A stretch of DNA of 64,000 nucleotides from Alphaproteobacteria bacterium (GTDB taxonomy: Bacteria; Pseudomonadota; Alphaproteobacteria; Caulobacterales; Caulobacteraceae). The DNA lies in the NCBI GenBank assembly GCA_025359785.1, contig JANYET010000067.1:1-64000 (forward strand). Reading direction: 5' to 3'. Of the stretch, positions 29,993 to 39,711 are shown in pieces (position 1 is the stretch's first letter; every line of letters starts with the position of its first letter). The notes beneath the pieces were generated by a model. That model saw only the letters and a list, made by a program, of their open reading frames with translations. It searched no databases and was not told where the DNA came from. The position numbers and the translations under genes are program-made.

Positions 29993-31480
29993 TTAGCCCG
30001 CGCCCACCTCGACGGGCACGAAGATGTGCTGGCCACCGCGGCCCACCAGCAGGAGAACCTGCTTGCGGCCATCCTTGCGCGCCTGCGCGACGGCCTGGGC
30101 CAAGTCCGTCGCCGAATGGGTCGCCGTCTGGCCGACGCGCTCGATCACGTCACCCGGGCGCAGACCCTTCTGCGCCGCGTCCGATCCGCTGGCGACCCCG
30201 GCGATCCTCACACCGCGGCCCTGGCCGTCCGGCGCGAGCTTGAGGCCGAGCAGACCCGCGCCCGCGCCGCCGCCGCCGTCGTCAGACCCCGCGCCGCCCT
30301 TGGCATTCTGGGCCAGCGCGTCCTCCGACGGGCGCAGGCCGGAGCGGATCGTCAGCGTCTTGGGCTGGCCCTCGCGGATGATGTCCAGCCGGATCGGATC
30401 GCCAACATGGACGCGACTCACCTGCCGGGTCAGGTCGGAACCGTCCTTGATCGGCTGGCCATCGGCCTTCAGCACGAGGTCGCCGGGGCGCAGGCCCGCG
30501 GCCTCGGCCGGCCCGCCGGGCGTCACCTCGGCCACCAGCGCGCCGCCCTTGGAGACGCCAAGGCCTTCGGCGATCTCCGGCGTCACCTCCTGCACCAGGG
30601 CGCCGATGAATCCGCGGGTGACCTTGCCCTTGGAAATCAGGTCGCGGCTGACCGAGGCCACCACATCGGCGGGGATGTCGAAGCCGATGCCCACCGAGCC
30701 GCCCGAGGGCGAGAAGATCGCGGTGTTGACGCCCACCACCCGGCCGGAAAGGTCGAAGGTCGGGCCGCCGGAATTGCCCCGGTTGATCGGGGCGTCGATC
30801 TGCATGAAGTCGACGTAGCTGGAGCCAGAGACGTTGCGCCGGCCGAGCGCCGAGACGATCCCCGCCGTGGCTGTGCCGCCCAGGTTGAACGGGTTGCCGA
30901 CGGCCACCACCCAATCGCCGACGCGGGGCTTGGCGCGCTCTTCGAAGCTGACGAAGGGCAGGCCGGAGCCGTCGACTTTCACCACAGCGATATCGGTGGC
31001 CGGGTCGCGGCCGATCACGCGGGCGGTGAAGCTGCGGTCATCGGCGGTGCGGACGGTGATCTTGTCGGCCCCGGCGACCACATGGTTGTTGGTCACCACA
31101 TAGCCGTCGGCCGATATGAAGAACCCGGAGCCCGCGCCCCGCATGGGCCGCGCCTGCGCCTCGGGGGCCTGCTGGAAGAAGCGGCGCAGTTCCGGCGGCA
31201 GGCCGTCGGGCACGCCGTCCCCATCGCCGTCCTGGCCGAACCCGCCGATCCGCTGCGGCCCGGCCTTGCCCTCGACCTCAATGGACACCACCGCCGGCGC
31301 CACGCGCTGGATGACGTCGGCGAAGGAGGCCGGGGCGCCGACCGCGGCGCTGGGCAGGGGGTTGGCGTTGACCGCGCCCGACGGACCCGCCCCGGCCCGC
31401 GCCATATAGCCGCCCGCGCCGGCCAGTCCCAGGGCCGCCGCGCCGACCGCGACGTTGGCGAGGAGTCTGTTCTTTCGCAT
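29993..31480 (-). CDS. Do/HtrA-family periplasmic serine protease with PDZ domains
   Basis: GSGFFISADGYVVTNNHVVAGADKITV; DIAVVKVDG; INRGNSGGPTFDLSGRVVGVNTAIFSPSGGSVGIGFDIP; PDZ-like GLRPGDLVLKADGQPI. Confidence 0.95.
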   Translation of the reverse strand: MRKNRLLANVAVGAAALGLAGAGGYMARAGAGPSGAVNANPLPSAAVGAPASFADVIQRVAPAVVSIEVEGKAGPQRIGGFGQDGDGDGVPDGLPPELRRFFQQAPEAQARPMRGAGSGFFISADGYVVTNNHVVAGADKITVRTADDRSFTARVIGRDPATDIAVVKVDGSGLPFVSFEERAKPRVGDWVVAVGNPFNLGGTATAGIVSALGRRNVSGSSYVDFMQIDAPINRGNSGGPTFDLSGRVVGVNTAIFSPSGGSVGIGFDIPADVVASVSRDLISKGKVTRGFIGALVQEVTPEIAEGLGVSKGGALVAEVTPGGPAEAAGLRPGDLVLKADGQPIKDGSDLTRQVSRVHVGDPIRLDIIREGQPKTLTIRSGLRPSEDALAQNAKGGAGSDDGGGGAGAGLLGLKLAPDGQGRGVRIAGVASGSDAAQKGLRPGDVIERVGQTATHSATDLAQAVAQARKDGRKQVLLLVGRGGQHIFVPVEVGAG

Positions 31481-31651
31481 GATTTTCCGATGGCCTTTCA
31501 AAAACGCCCAGTCGTAAAGCGGTAGTCTAGAACGGTGACGGTTCAGTTCGATGGCGCGATCTGGTCAGGTTTGCGGCAAAACCCCGGTCGGCGGCGCGGC
31601 GCGCATTCGCGAAAGCGGCGAGGGATGCGTCGGGCTGCGGTAAAACCGGCC

Positions 31652-31688
31652 CTTTCCCCTTGGCGGGGCCGGCTTTCCCCTTGGCGGG
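31652..31688. repeat. 16-bp direct repeat CTTTCCCCTTGGCGGG x2
   Basis: Copies at 31652-31667 and 31673-31688 upstream of coxC. Confidence 0.85.
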
Positions 31689-31791
31689 AGCGGGGCGGCA
31701 AGGCTATAGCGTCACGCGAACCGGTCTGATCCGCGCGGTGAGTCCCGCGACCGAAGGGCCGTCTCGAATTGTAAGGGACTTGGGACCACCG

Positions 31792-32664
31792 ATGGCCGCA
31801 GGCGTTAAGCACGACTACCACCTGGTCAACCCGTCGCCCTGGCCGCTGATCGGCTCCATAGCGGCCACGGTGATGGCGCTCGGCGGCGTGGCCTGGATGA
31901 AGGGCCTGTTCGGTATCCCGGCGCATACCCCGTGGCTGTTCTTCGCGGGCCTTTCCGGCGTCCTTTTCACGATGATCGTCTGGTGGCGCGATGTGGTCAT
32001 GGAAGCCAACCAGGGCGACCATACGCCGGTGGTCTCGATCGGCCTGCGCTACGGGATGATCCTGTTCATCGCCTCCGAGGTCATGTTCTTCGTCGCCTGG
32101 TTCTGGATTTTCTTCGAGATGGCGCTGTTCCATCATGTGCGCGCGATCTCCTCGATCGATGAGGTCAAGGCCGCCTGGGCGACCTGGCCGCCGCACGGCG
32201 TCGAGACGGTGCCCGCCTTCCAACTGCCGCTGGTCAATACGCTGACCCTGTTGCTGTCGGGCACGACCGTCACCTGGGCGCACCACGCGCTGCAGGTCGG
32301 CGACCGCAAGGGCGCCAAGATCGGTCTGTTCCTGACCATCTGCCTGGGCGTGCTGTTCACCTCGATCCAGGCCTACGAGTACAACCACATCATCGTGGCC
32401 AAGGAATTCTTCTCCGAGGAGGCCGCGAATTCCGGCCTCTATGGCTCGTCCTTCTTCATGGCCACGGGCTTCCACGGGTTCCACGTGCTGATCGGGACGA
32501 TCTTCCTGGCGGTCTGCCTGATCCGGCTGCTGGGCGGCGGCTTCACCCCGCAGAAGCACTTCGGCTTCGAGGCCGCAGCCTGGTACTGGCACTTCGTGGA
32601 CGTGGTCTGGCTGTTCCTGTTCGCCTTCATCTACGTGATCTTCGGAGCCCACGGCGGGGCTTAG
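31792..32664 (+). CDS. coxC: Cytochrome c oxidase subunit III
   Basis: MAAGVKHDYHLVNPSPWPLIGSIAA; RYGMILFIASEVMFFVAWFWIFFEMALF; FFMATGFHGFHVLIGTIFL; AAAWYWHFVDVVWLFLFAFIYV. Confidence 0.97.
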   Translation: MAAGVKHDYHLVNPSPWPLIGSIAATVMALGGVAWMKGLFGIPAHTPWLFFAGLSGVLFTMIVWWRDVVMEANQGDHTPVVSIGLRYGMILFIASEVMFFVAWFWIFFEMALFHHVRAISSIDEVKAAWATWPPHGVETVPAFQLPLVNTLTLLLSGTTVTWAHHALQVGDRKGAKIGLFLTICLGVLFTSIQAYEYNHIIVAKEFFSEEAANSGLYGSSFFMATGFHGFHVLIGTIFLAVCLIRLLGGGFTPQKHFGFEAAAWYWHFVDVVWLFLFAFIYVIFGAHGGA

Positions 32665-33018
32665 ATGGGCAAGCCCAATCCTCTGCTGTCTGGGGCGGCC
32701 GGGCGCTGTCCCAACTGCGGAGAGGGCCATCTGTTCGCCGGCTTCCTGACGGTCGCGCCGTCGTGCGAGGCCTGCGGTTTCAACCTCGCCGCGGCCGACA
32801 GTGGCGACGGGCCCGCGGTGTTCGTCATCCTGATCGCCGGCCTGCTGGCCGCCTTCGGCGCATTGTTCACGATGTTCGCCACCCGCTCGGTGCTGCTGAC
32901 CCTGGTCATCTGGATGCCCATGACCCTGATCCTGGTGCTGGGACTGCTGTGCCCGATGAAGGGCCTGATGCTGGCCGCCCAGTTCATGAACAAGGCCAGC
33001 CAGTCCCGCCATGACTGA
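32665..33018 (+). CDS. DUF983 family protein
   Basis: GRCPNCGEGHLFAGFLTVAPSCEACGFNLAAADSGDGPAVFVILIAG. Confidence 0.93.
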   Translation: MGKPNPLLSGAAGRCPNCGEGHLFAGFLTVAPSCEACGFNLAAADSGDGPAVFVILIAGLLAAFGALFTMFATRSVLLTLVIWMPMTLILVLGLLCPMKGLMLAAQFMNKASQSRHD

Positions 33019-33043
33019 CGCCTCTGATGACTGACGCCCCCCA

Positions 33044-33817
33044 ATGACCGACTCCTGGGAGCCGAAACTCGAACCCCGTGCCGGTCCGCCCGCCGCCGCC
33101 GCGTCCGAAAAGGGTGGCTTCCCGGTCGGCCTCACCGTCGCCGCGGCCATAGCGTTCGCGATCCTCATCGGCCTTGGCGTCTGGCAGCTGCAACGGCTGA
33201 AGTGGAAAGAGGCCCTGCTGGCCCACGTAGCCAAGCTGGAGATGGCCAGCCCGCAGTCGCTGGAATACACCCTCGGCGAACTGACCCGCGGCCACGAAGT
33301 GGAGTTCACCCGCGTCTCGGTGGTCTGCCCGGGCCTGGCCACGGCGCCCTATCAGGAAGTTTATGACCTGCGCGACGGGACGGTCGGCGCGCGCCTGGTC
33401 TCGGCCTGTCCCGTCGACAACGACACCTACAAGACCATCCTCGTTGACCGCGGCTTCGTTCCCGATGTCAGGCCCGCTCGCCCGCCGGTCGACGCCCAGG
33501 ACATGACCCCGATCGAGGTTGTGGGCGTTCTGCGCAAGCCCGAGCGCGGCAACTTCACGACACCGCGCGGCGGTCCGGGCCACTGGTACCTGCACGACGT
33601 GGCGGGCTTGTCCCAGGCGCTGCGGGTCTCCAATCCCGCGCCGGTGCTGCTGTTCGCCGAGAGCCGGATCAACCCGTCGGTCCCCGCGATCACGCCCGCG
33701 CCGCTGCCGGTGCAGATCTCCAACCGCCACCTCGGCTATGCGCTCACCTGGTTGGGCCTTGCTGGCGCGCTGGCCGGCGTCTATGGCGCGGCGGTCATCA
33801 AGAGGATGCGAGGCTGA
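33044..33817 (+). CDS. SURF1 family cytochrome oxidase assembly protein
   Basis: GLGVWQLQRLKWKEALLAHV; ILVDRGFVPDVRPARP; ISNRHLGYALTWLGLAGALAGVYG. Confidence 0.93.
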   Translation: MTDSWEPKLEPRAGPPAAAASEKGGFPVGLTVAAAIAFAILIGLGVWQLQRLKWKEALLAHVAKLEMASPQSLEYTLGELTRGHEVEFTRVSVVCPGLATAPYQEVYDLRDGTVGARLVSACPVDNDTYKTILVDRGFVPDVRPARPPVDAQDMTPIEVVGVLRKPERGNFTTPRGGPGHWYLHDVAGLSQALRVSNPAPVLLFAESRINPSVPAITPAPLPVQISNRHLGYALTWLGLAGALAGVYGAAVIKRMRG

Positions 33818-35205
33818 TGCGCTACGTCTCCACCCGCGGGCAGGCGCCGCACGTGGGCTTCATCGACGCCGTGCTGGGTGGGCTCGCGCCCGACGGGGGC
33901 CTCTATGTGCCGCAGACCTGGCCGCAAATCTCGCCGGCTGAGATCGCGGGCTTCGCGACCAAGTCCTACGCCGAGGTGGCCGCCCGCGTGATCGGCGCCT
34001 TCGCGGGCGACGAAATCGCCGAAGCGGACCTGCTGGAGATGTGCCGCGAGGCCTACGGGACCTTCACCCACACAGCCGTCGTTCCGCTGACCCAGCTCGA
34101 GCCCGGGGTTTTCCTTGCCGAGCTGTTCCACGGCCCCAGCCTCGCCTTCAAGGACGTGGCGATGCAGATCCTGGCGCGGCTCTACGACCACATCCTGGGC
34201 CGCGAGGGTCGGGTGCAGACCATCCTGTGCGCCACGTCGGGCGACACCGGCGGGGCGGCGGTCGAAGCCTTCCGCGGGGCCCGGAACGTCAAGGTCGTGG
34301 CGCTCTTCCCGGAGGGCCGGATTTCCGAGGTGCAGCGGCGGTTCATGACCACGGCGGCCGAAGCCAACGTCGCCTGCGTGGCGGTGAAGGGCTCCTTCGA
34401 CGACTGCCAGGCCATTGTGAAACAGGCCTTCCAGGACAAGGCGCTCCGCCAGGCGGTCGACCTCTCCGGCGTCAACTCGATCAACTTCGCCCGTATCGCC
34501 GCCCAGGCCGTCTACTACTTCACCACGGCCGCGGCGCTGGGCGCGCCGGGCCGACAGGTTTCCTTCGCCGTGCCGTCGGGCAATTTCGGTGACGCCTTCG
34601 CGGGCTATGTCGCCCACCGCATGGGCCTGCCGATCGCCACGATCCTGGTCGCCACCAACGCCAACGATATTCTGGCGCGGACCTTCGAGACCGGCCGCTA
34701 TGCGCGCGGCAAGGTGCATCCGACCATGTCGCCGGCCATGGACATCCAGTCGGCGTCCAACTTCGAACGGCTCTACTTCGAGGGGGTCGAGCGCGAGGCC
34801 ACCGAGACCGCGCGGGCCTTCACCGCCTTCGCCGACAGCGGCGCCATCGATGTGCCGCCCAAGGCCTTCGCCGCCATGCGCGCGCTGTTCCGCGGCGCCG
34901 CCGTCAGCGAGGCCGACACGGCGCGCACCATCGTCTCGACGTTCAACGAGACGGGCCAACTGGTCGATCCGCACACCGCCGTCGCGCTCTCGGCGCTCCG
35001 CCGCGCGCCGCTGGAAGGCCCGGTGATCGTCATGTCGACAGCCCATGCCGCCAAGTTCCCGGAGACCGTCGCCAAGGCCAGCGGCGTCACACCCGCCCTG
35101 CCGCGGGGCGCCTTGGACCTGGCCAGTCGTCCGGAACGCTTCGACCGGCTGCCCGCGGAGGCCGACACCATCAAGGCCTACGTCCGCGCCTTCGCGGAGG
35201 GCTGA
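33817..35205 (+). CDS. thrC: Threonine synthase
   Basis: MRYVSTRGQAPHVGFIDAVLGGLAPDGGLYVP; HGPSLAFKDVAMQILARLYDHIL; CATSGDTGGAAVEAFRG; VPSGNFGDAFAGYVAHRMGLP. Confidence 0.96.
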   Translation: MRYVSTRGQAPHVGFIDAVLGGLAPDGGLYVPQTWPQISPAEIAGFATKSYAEVAARVIGAFAGDEIAEADLLEMCREAYGTFTHTAVVPLTQLEPGVFLAELFHGPSLAFKDVAMQILARLYDHILGREGRVQTILCATSGDTGGAAVEAFRGARNVKVVALFPEGRISEVQRRFMTTAAEANVACVAVKGSFDDCQAIVKQAFQDKALRQAVDLSGVNSINFARIAAQAVYYFTTAAALGAPGRQVSFAVPSGNFGDAFAGYVAHRMGLPIATILVATNANDILARTFETGRYARGKVHPTMSPAMDIQSASNFERLYFEGVEREATETARAFTAFADSGAIDVPPKAFAAMRALFRGAAVSEADTARTIVSTFNETGQLVDPHTAVALSALRRAPLEGPVIVMSTAHAAKFPETVAKASGVTPALPRGALDLASRPERFDRLPAEADTIKAYVRAFAEG

Positions 35206-35209
35206 GGTC

Positions 35210-36481
35210 ATCGCAATCCCTAAGGTTCATACCCTGGCCAACGGCGTCCGCGTCGTCTGCGATCCGATGGCGGGCCTGCAGACGGTGGCGCTTTCGGTCG
35301 TCGCCGGCCGGGGCGCGCGCGTTGAGGACGAGGCTCGCTCCGGCTGGTCGCACCTGCTCGAGCACATGGTCTTCAAGGGCGCGGGCTCTCGTTCAGCCCG
35401 CGAGATCGTCGAGGCCATCGAGGCGCAGGGCGGCAACATCAACGCCGCCACCGGCTATGAGCGGACGAGCTTCCAGATCCGCGCGCTAGCCGGCGGCCTG
35501 GATCTGGGCTCGTCGGTCCTGGCCGATCTGGTGCAGCGCCCGACCATGGACGCGGGCGACCTGGTGCGGGAGAAACAGGTGGTGGGCCAGGAGATCGCCG
35601 AGGCCGCCGACGCGCCCGACGACCTGGTCTTCGAGCTGGCTCAGACCGCGGCCTTTGACGGCCAGCCGCTGGGCCGCCCGATCCTCGGCACGCCGGCCTC
35701 CATCGGGACCGCGACGCCTGAGACCCTGAACGCCTGGCGAGCCAGTCTCTATGGTCCGAAGACCCTGGTCGTCAGCGCCTCGGGCGCCGTGGACGAGGAC
35801 GACCTGCTGCGCCTGGCCGAGCGCGATTTTGGCGCCATGGACGATGATGGCCAGCCGCCGCCCGAGCTTGCGCCGGCAACCTTCACCGGCGGCCAGCGGC
35901 CCGTCGCCAAGACCCTGGAGCAGGCGAACCTTGTGCTGTTGCTGCCGGCGGTCGGCGTCAGGGACGAGGCCTATTTCGCGCTGCGCCTGCTGGCCGAGAT
36001 TCTCGGCGGCGGCATGGCCTCGCGGCTGTTTCAGGAGGCCCGAGAGAACCGCGGCCTGGCCTACGCCATCGACGCCTATTCCGAGACCTATGCCGACACC
36101 GGCTGCCTGGGGGTCTTCGCCGGCTGCGCGGCCAAGGACGCCGCCGAACTCGCCCGCGTGGCGGCCGGCGAGATCGTGGGCATGCTGAAGCCGGTCGGTG
36201 TGGCCGAACTCGCCCGCGCCAAGGCCCAGCTCAAGGGCGCGATGTTCATGGGCCGTGAAAGCGCGCTGGCCCGGTCCGAACAGGCCGCCGGCCAGGTTCT
36301 GCTGTTCGGCCGCGCGCTCGACCCCACCGACGTCGCCGCCGAGGTGGACGCGGTGACACCCGCCGATCTGGTGACGGTGACGGAGCGAATCCTGGCGTCC
36401 AAGAAGGTCGCCGTCGCCGTGCTGGGGCCTAAGTCTGCCTTGAAGGCCGGTCCGGCGTTCGAGGCCGCGCTGTTCGGCTAG
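35210..36481 (+). CDS. M16-family zinc peptidase (processing-peptidase-like)
   Basis: HLLEHMVFKGAGSRSAREIVEAIEAQGGNINAATGYERTSF; start is uncertain, with no ATG/GTG/TTG at the expected N-terminus (candidate ATC at 35210 after GGAGG). Confidence 0.9.
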   Translation: MAIPKVHTLANGVRVVCDPMAGLQTVALSVVAGRGARVEDEARSGWSHLLEHMVFKGAGSRSAREIVEAIEAQGGNINAATGYERTSFQIRALAGGLDLGSSVLADLVQRPTMDAGDLVREKQVVGQEIAEAADAPDDLVFELAQTAAFDGQPLGRPILGTPASIGTATPETLNAWRASLYGPKTLVVSASGAVDEDDLLRLAERDFGAMDDDGQPPPELAPATFTGGQRPVAKTLEQANLVLLLPAVGVRDEAYFALRLLAEILGGGMASRLFQEARENRGLAYAIDAYSETYADTGCLGVFAGCAAKDAAELARVAAGEIVGMLKPVGVAELARAKAQLKGAMFMGRESALARSEQAAGQVLLFGRALDPTDVAAEVDAVTPADLVTVTERILASKKVAVAVLGPKSALKAGPAFEAALFG

Positions 36482-36534
36482 GCTCTCAGCGCGACACTTG
36501 CCCGCGCGCGCCAATCGCGCGACGCTCAGCACCC

Positions 36535-37146
36535 ATGGCCCTGCTGGACTGGATCGCGCCGGAGAGCGGACTTCGCGTCGAGGGCGAGGGGATCGTGCTG
36601 CGGCCGCCGCGCGCCTCGGATTACGCCGAGTGGCGCGAGCTTCGCGCCGTCAGCCGCGCGTTCCTGCAGCCGTGGGAGCCCACCTGGCCCGCCGACGATC
36701 TGGGCCGGGCCGCCTACCGCCGCCGACTCACCGCCTATGCCCGCGACCGTGACGTCGGCGCGGCCTATCCGTTCTTCGTCTTCCGGGCCGACGACGGGGC
36801 GCTCTGCGGCGGCATCACGCTTTCTAACGTCCGCCGCGGCGTCGCCCAGATGGGCTCGGTCGGCTATTGGTGCGGCAAGCCGTTCGCCCGCCATGGCCAC
36901 ACGCTGGCCGCCGTGCGGGCCCTAAGCGATTTCGCCTTCCGCAGCCTCGGCCTGCATCGGTTGGAAGCGGCTTGTATTCCGGAGAACGCGCCGTCCCGCC
37001 GCCTGCTCGGAAAAGCCGGTTTCGACGAGGAAGGGTTCGCCAAGGCTTATCTGAAAATTAACGGCGTCTGGCGAGATCATGTCCTGTTCGGCCTGATCTC
37101 GCCTTTCAAGCGGTCAGAGGGGCGGGACGAGGGCGTTTCGGTCTGA
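36535..37146 (+). CDS. GNAT N-acetyltransferase (RimJ/RimL-like)
   Basis: LRPPRASDYAEWRELRAVSRAFLQPWEP; GYWCGKPFARHGHTLAAVRALSDFAFRSLGLHRLEAACIPENAPSRRLLGKAGFDEEG. Confidence 0.93.
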   Translation: MALLDWIAPESGLRVEGEGIVLRPPRASDYAEWRELRAVSRAFLQPWEPTWPADDLGRAAYRRRLTAYARDRDVGAAYPFFVFRADDGALCGGITLSNVRRGVAQMGSVGYWCGKPFARHGHTLAAVRALSDFAFRSLGLHRLEAACIPENAPSRRLLGKAGFDEEGFAKAYLKINGVWRDHVLFGLISPFKRSEGRDEGVSV

Positions 37147-37267
37147 AAGCCGAAGCGTCCCAGAGTCTCCGTTGGCGCCATTTTGGAAACCCTGGGGCTC
37201 TAGATCTAGGTTCGTGTTGGGGCTGGCCAGTGAGGCTTAAGCCCGGGTTGGTGAGGCGCTTCTTCCC

Positions 37268-38941
37268 TTGGTGATGCCGAACGACCGCTGGATGTGGGAC
37301 GCCACCGCGACGCTCGAAGCGTTGGGCGCGGCCGACGTCGCCCTGTGGGTCTGGGAGCCGGAGCGCGACCGCATGCGGCTGACCGGCTCGACGCGGGCGC
37401 TCGGCCTGGGCCCGTTGGCGCCGGACTGCTCCTCCGCAGCGCTGCGCGCGCTCGCCCTGCCGCAGGACCGCGCCTACGCCGAAGATATCCTGCGGGTTCA
37501 GGAGCCCGGCACGGAAGTCGCCGTCCGTCTGCGCATGCGCGGCGCCGGCATCTCCATCTGGCGGGGCGTCTGGCTGGAAGAAGGTGTTCGCGCCGCCGGC
37601 GTCGTGGCGCCGGAGACCCGCTTCGCCGCGTCGGACCAGGACCTGCTGACCGGCCTGCTGGACCGCCGCAGCTTCATCACCCGCGCCCGCGAGCAGCTGA
37701 CGGTCCCCGGCCACTATGAAGTGATCGTGGCCGATCTCGATCGGTTGCGCCGCCTGAACGAGGCGCTGGGCCATGAGCGCGCCGACCTGGTGCTGGCCGC
37801 GCTGGGTTCGCGCCTGGCCGCGGCCTTCCCCTCCGACGCCATCCTGGCCCGCATCGGCGAGGATGAGTTCGCCGCCATGGCGCTGGCCGGCGCGTCCCCT
37901 GGCGCCGAGACCCTGCGCAGGGCCCTGGAACAGCCGCTGCGGGTCGCCGGCTTCGACATCCACCCGACGCTGTCCATCGGCGCGGTCGACGCGCACGGCG
38001 GCGTCGACGCCCCGGAGGCCGCCGAGCTGCTGCGCCGCGCCGAGCTAGCCGTTGAATCCGCCAAGAGCCACGGGCGCGGCGGTGCGGCGGCCTACGGCCG
38101 TGGCCTGGAAAGCGATGGCCTGTCGCGCCTGGCTCTCGAAGGCGACCTCAAGGGCGCGTTGGGCCGTGGCGAACTGACCCCCTTCTATCAACCGATCGTG
38201 CGGCTCTCGACCGGCGCGCTCTCGGGCTTCGAGGCCCTGGTCCGCTGGCGCCACCCGCGTCGCGGCCTGCTGATGCCCGACACCTTCCTGCCGCTCTGCG
38301 AAGAGATGGGGTTGATGGAAGAGCTGGGCGCCATGATGATGCGCGAGGCGGCCAAGCAGCTCGCCGTCTGGCGCACCAAGCACCATGCCGCCGGCGACCT
38401 GACGGTCGCCGTCAACCTCTCGACCCACGAAATCGATCGTCCGGACCTGGTCGCCGACGTGGCCGCCATCCGCCGCGAGACTGGCCTGCCGCCGGGCGCG
38501 CTGAAGCTGGAGGTCACCGAAGGCGACGTCATGCGCGATCCCGACCGGGCGGCCATCATCCTGGGCCAACTGCGCGCCGCCGGCGCGGGGCTGGCGCTGG
38601 ACGACTTCGGCACCGGCTTCTCCTCGCTCAGCTACCTGACGCGCCTGCCCTTCGACACCCTCAAGATCGACCGCTATTTCGTGCGCACCATGGCCACCAA
38701 CGAGGGCTCGCTGAAGATCGTGTCATCGGTGGTGAAGCTGGGCCAGGACCTCAACCTCGCCATCGTCGCCGAGGGCGTCGAAAACGCCGGCATGGCCCGC
38801 CAGCTGCTGTCGCTCGGCTGCGACTACGGCCAGGGCTTCGGCTACGCGCCGGCGCTGTCGGCCCAGGAGGCCGAAGTCTACCTCAACGAAAGCTACGTCG
38901 ACGGCGCCGCGCCCGTGAAGGCCAGGGGCTCGCGGGGGTAA
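37268..38941 (+). CDS. pdeA: c-di-GMP phosphodiesterase with degenerate GGDEF (GEDEF) and EAL domain (PdeA-like)
   Basis: ARIGEDEFAAMAL; GFEALVRWRHPRRGLL; LALDDFGTGFSSLSYLTRLPFDTLKIDRYFV; VAEGVENAGMARQLLSLGCDYGQGFGYAPAL. Confidence 0.85.
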   Translation: MVMPNDRWMWDATATLEALGAADVALWVWEPERDRMRLTGSTRALGLGPLAPDCSSAALRALALPQDRAYAEDILRVQEPGTEVAVRLRMRGAGISIWRGVWLEEGVRAAGVVAPETRFAASDQDLLTGLLDRRSFITRAREQLTVPGHYEVIVADLDRLRRLNEALGHERADLVLAALGSRLAAAFPSDAILARIGEDEFAAMALAGASPGAETLRRALEQPLRVAGFDIHPTLSIGAVDAHGGVDAPEAAELLRRAELAVESAKSHGRGGAAAYGRGLESDGLSRLALEGDLKGALGRGELTPFYQPIVRLSTGALSGFEALVRWRHPRRGLLMPDTFLPLCEEMGLMEELGAMMMREAAKQLAVWRTKHHAAGDLTVAVNLSTHEIDRPDLVADVAAIRRETGLPPGALKLEVTEGDVMRDPDRAAIILGQLRAAGAGLALDDFGTGFSSLSYLTRLPFDTLKIDRYFVRTMATNEGSLKIVSSVVKLGQDLNLAIVAEGVENAGMARQLLSLGCDYGQGFGYAPALSAQEAEVYLNESYVDGAAPVKARGSRG

Positions 38942-39017
38942 CCAGCGCCCTAGATGCTCACCCAGCGCGGAGCGCGATTGAGGGGAGCCGTCACCTACCT
39001 ATCCGGGCCGGACAATC

Positions 39018-39632
39018 CTACGCCCGACCCGCCACCGCGCTTAGCCGCTTCGGGTCGACGCCGAGTTTGGCGAGCGCCCGGGTCCACTTGCGCCCATAGT
39101 CGCGCCCGAAGATCAGGTCCGCGTCGGCGTCGCAGGAGAGCCAGACGTTCTGTTTGATCTCGTTCTCGAGCTGGCCGGCGCCCCAGCCGGCGTATCCGAG
39201 GGCCAGCAGGCTGCGGGCCGGCGCCGTGTTGTGGCCAGCCGTGTTGTGGCCAGCCATGGCTTCCAGAACCTCGCGGGTCGCGCTCAGCGCGACACCGTCG
39301 CCCACCGCCAGGCTGTGCTCGCCCAGATAATCGGTGGAATGCAGCACGAAACCCCGCTCGCCTTCCACCGGCCCACCCGCCAGCACCAGGTCCGGCGGCA
39401 AGCTGATGGTCGATCTGATGCCCAGCTTTTCCAGCAGAGATGGCACGGTCAGGTCCTCAAGAGGGTCGTTGACCGCGATGCCCATGGCGTGTTCGCGGTC
39501 GTGGGCGCAGATCAGGATCAGCGCGCGCTCGAAACGCGGGTCGGAGATGCCCGGCATCGCGATCAGCAGTTGGCCGGTGAAGAAGCCGCCTTCTATGGTC
39601 GCGACATTTGACCCCGTGGAGCGCGCTTTCAA
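39018..39632 (-). CDS. YqgE/AlgH family protein (UPF0301)
   Basis: FTGQLLIAMPGISDPRFERALILICAHDREHAMGIAVNDPL; LAGGPVEGERGFVLHSTDY; LLALGYAGWGAGQLENEIKQNVWL. Confidence 0.95.
   Translation of the reverse strand: MKARSTGSNVATIEGGFFTGQLLIAMPGISDPRFERALILICAHDREHAMGIAVNDPLEDLTVPSLLEKLGIRSTISLPPDLVLAGGPVEGERGFVLHSTDYLGEHSLAVGDGVALSATREVLEAMAGHNTAGHNTAPARSLLALGYAGWGAGQLENEIKQNVWLSCDADADLIFGRDYGRKWTRALAKLGVDPKRLSAVAGRA
39226..39255. repeat. Perfect in-frame 15-bp tandem duplication in the YqgE gene
   Basis: GTGTTGTGGCCAGCC x2, giving AGHNTAGHNT. Confidence 0.95.
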
Positions 39633-39711
39633 GAGCCGTCTGAGCGGCGAGGCTTGCGATGCGCGAAGATGACGCTATCTCCCGTCCATCGATTTGCGAG
39701 GAACGGATCCC

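Noticed and set aside
30026-31525. 499-aa ORF antisense to the HtrA-like gene
   Set aside because: No motifs; minus strand has the catalytic triad motifs.
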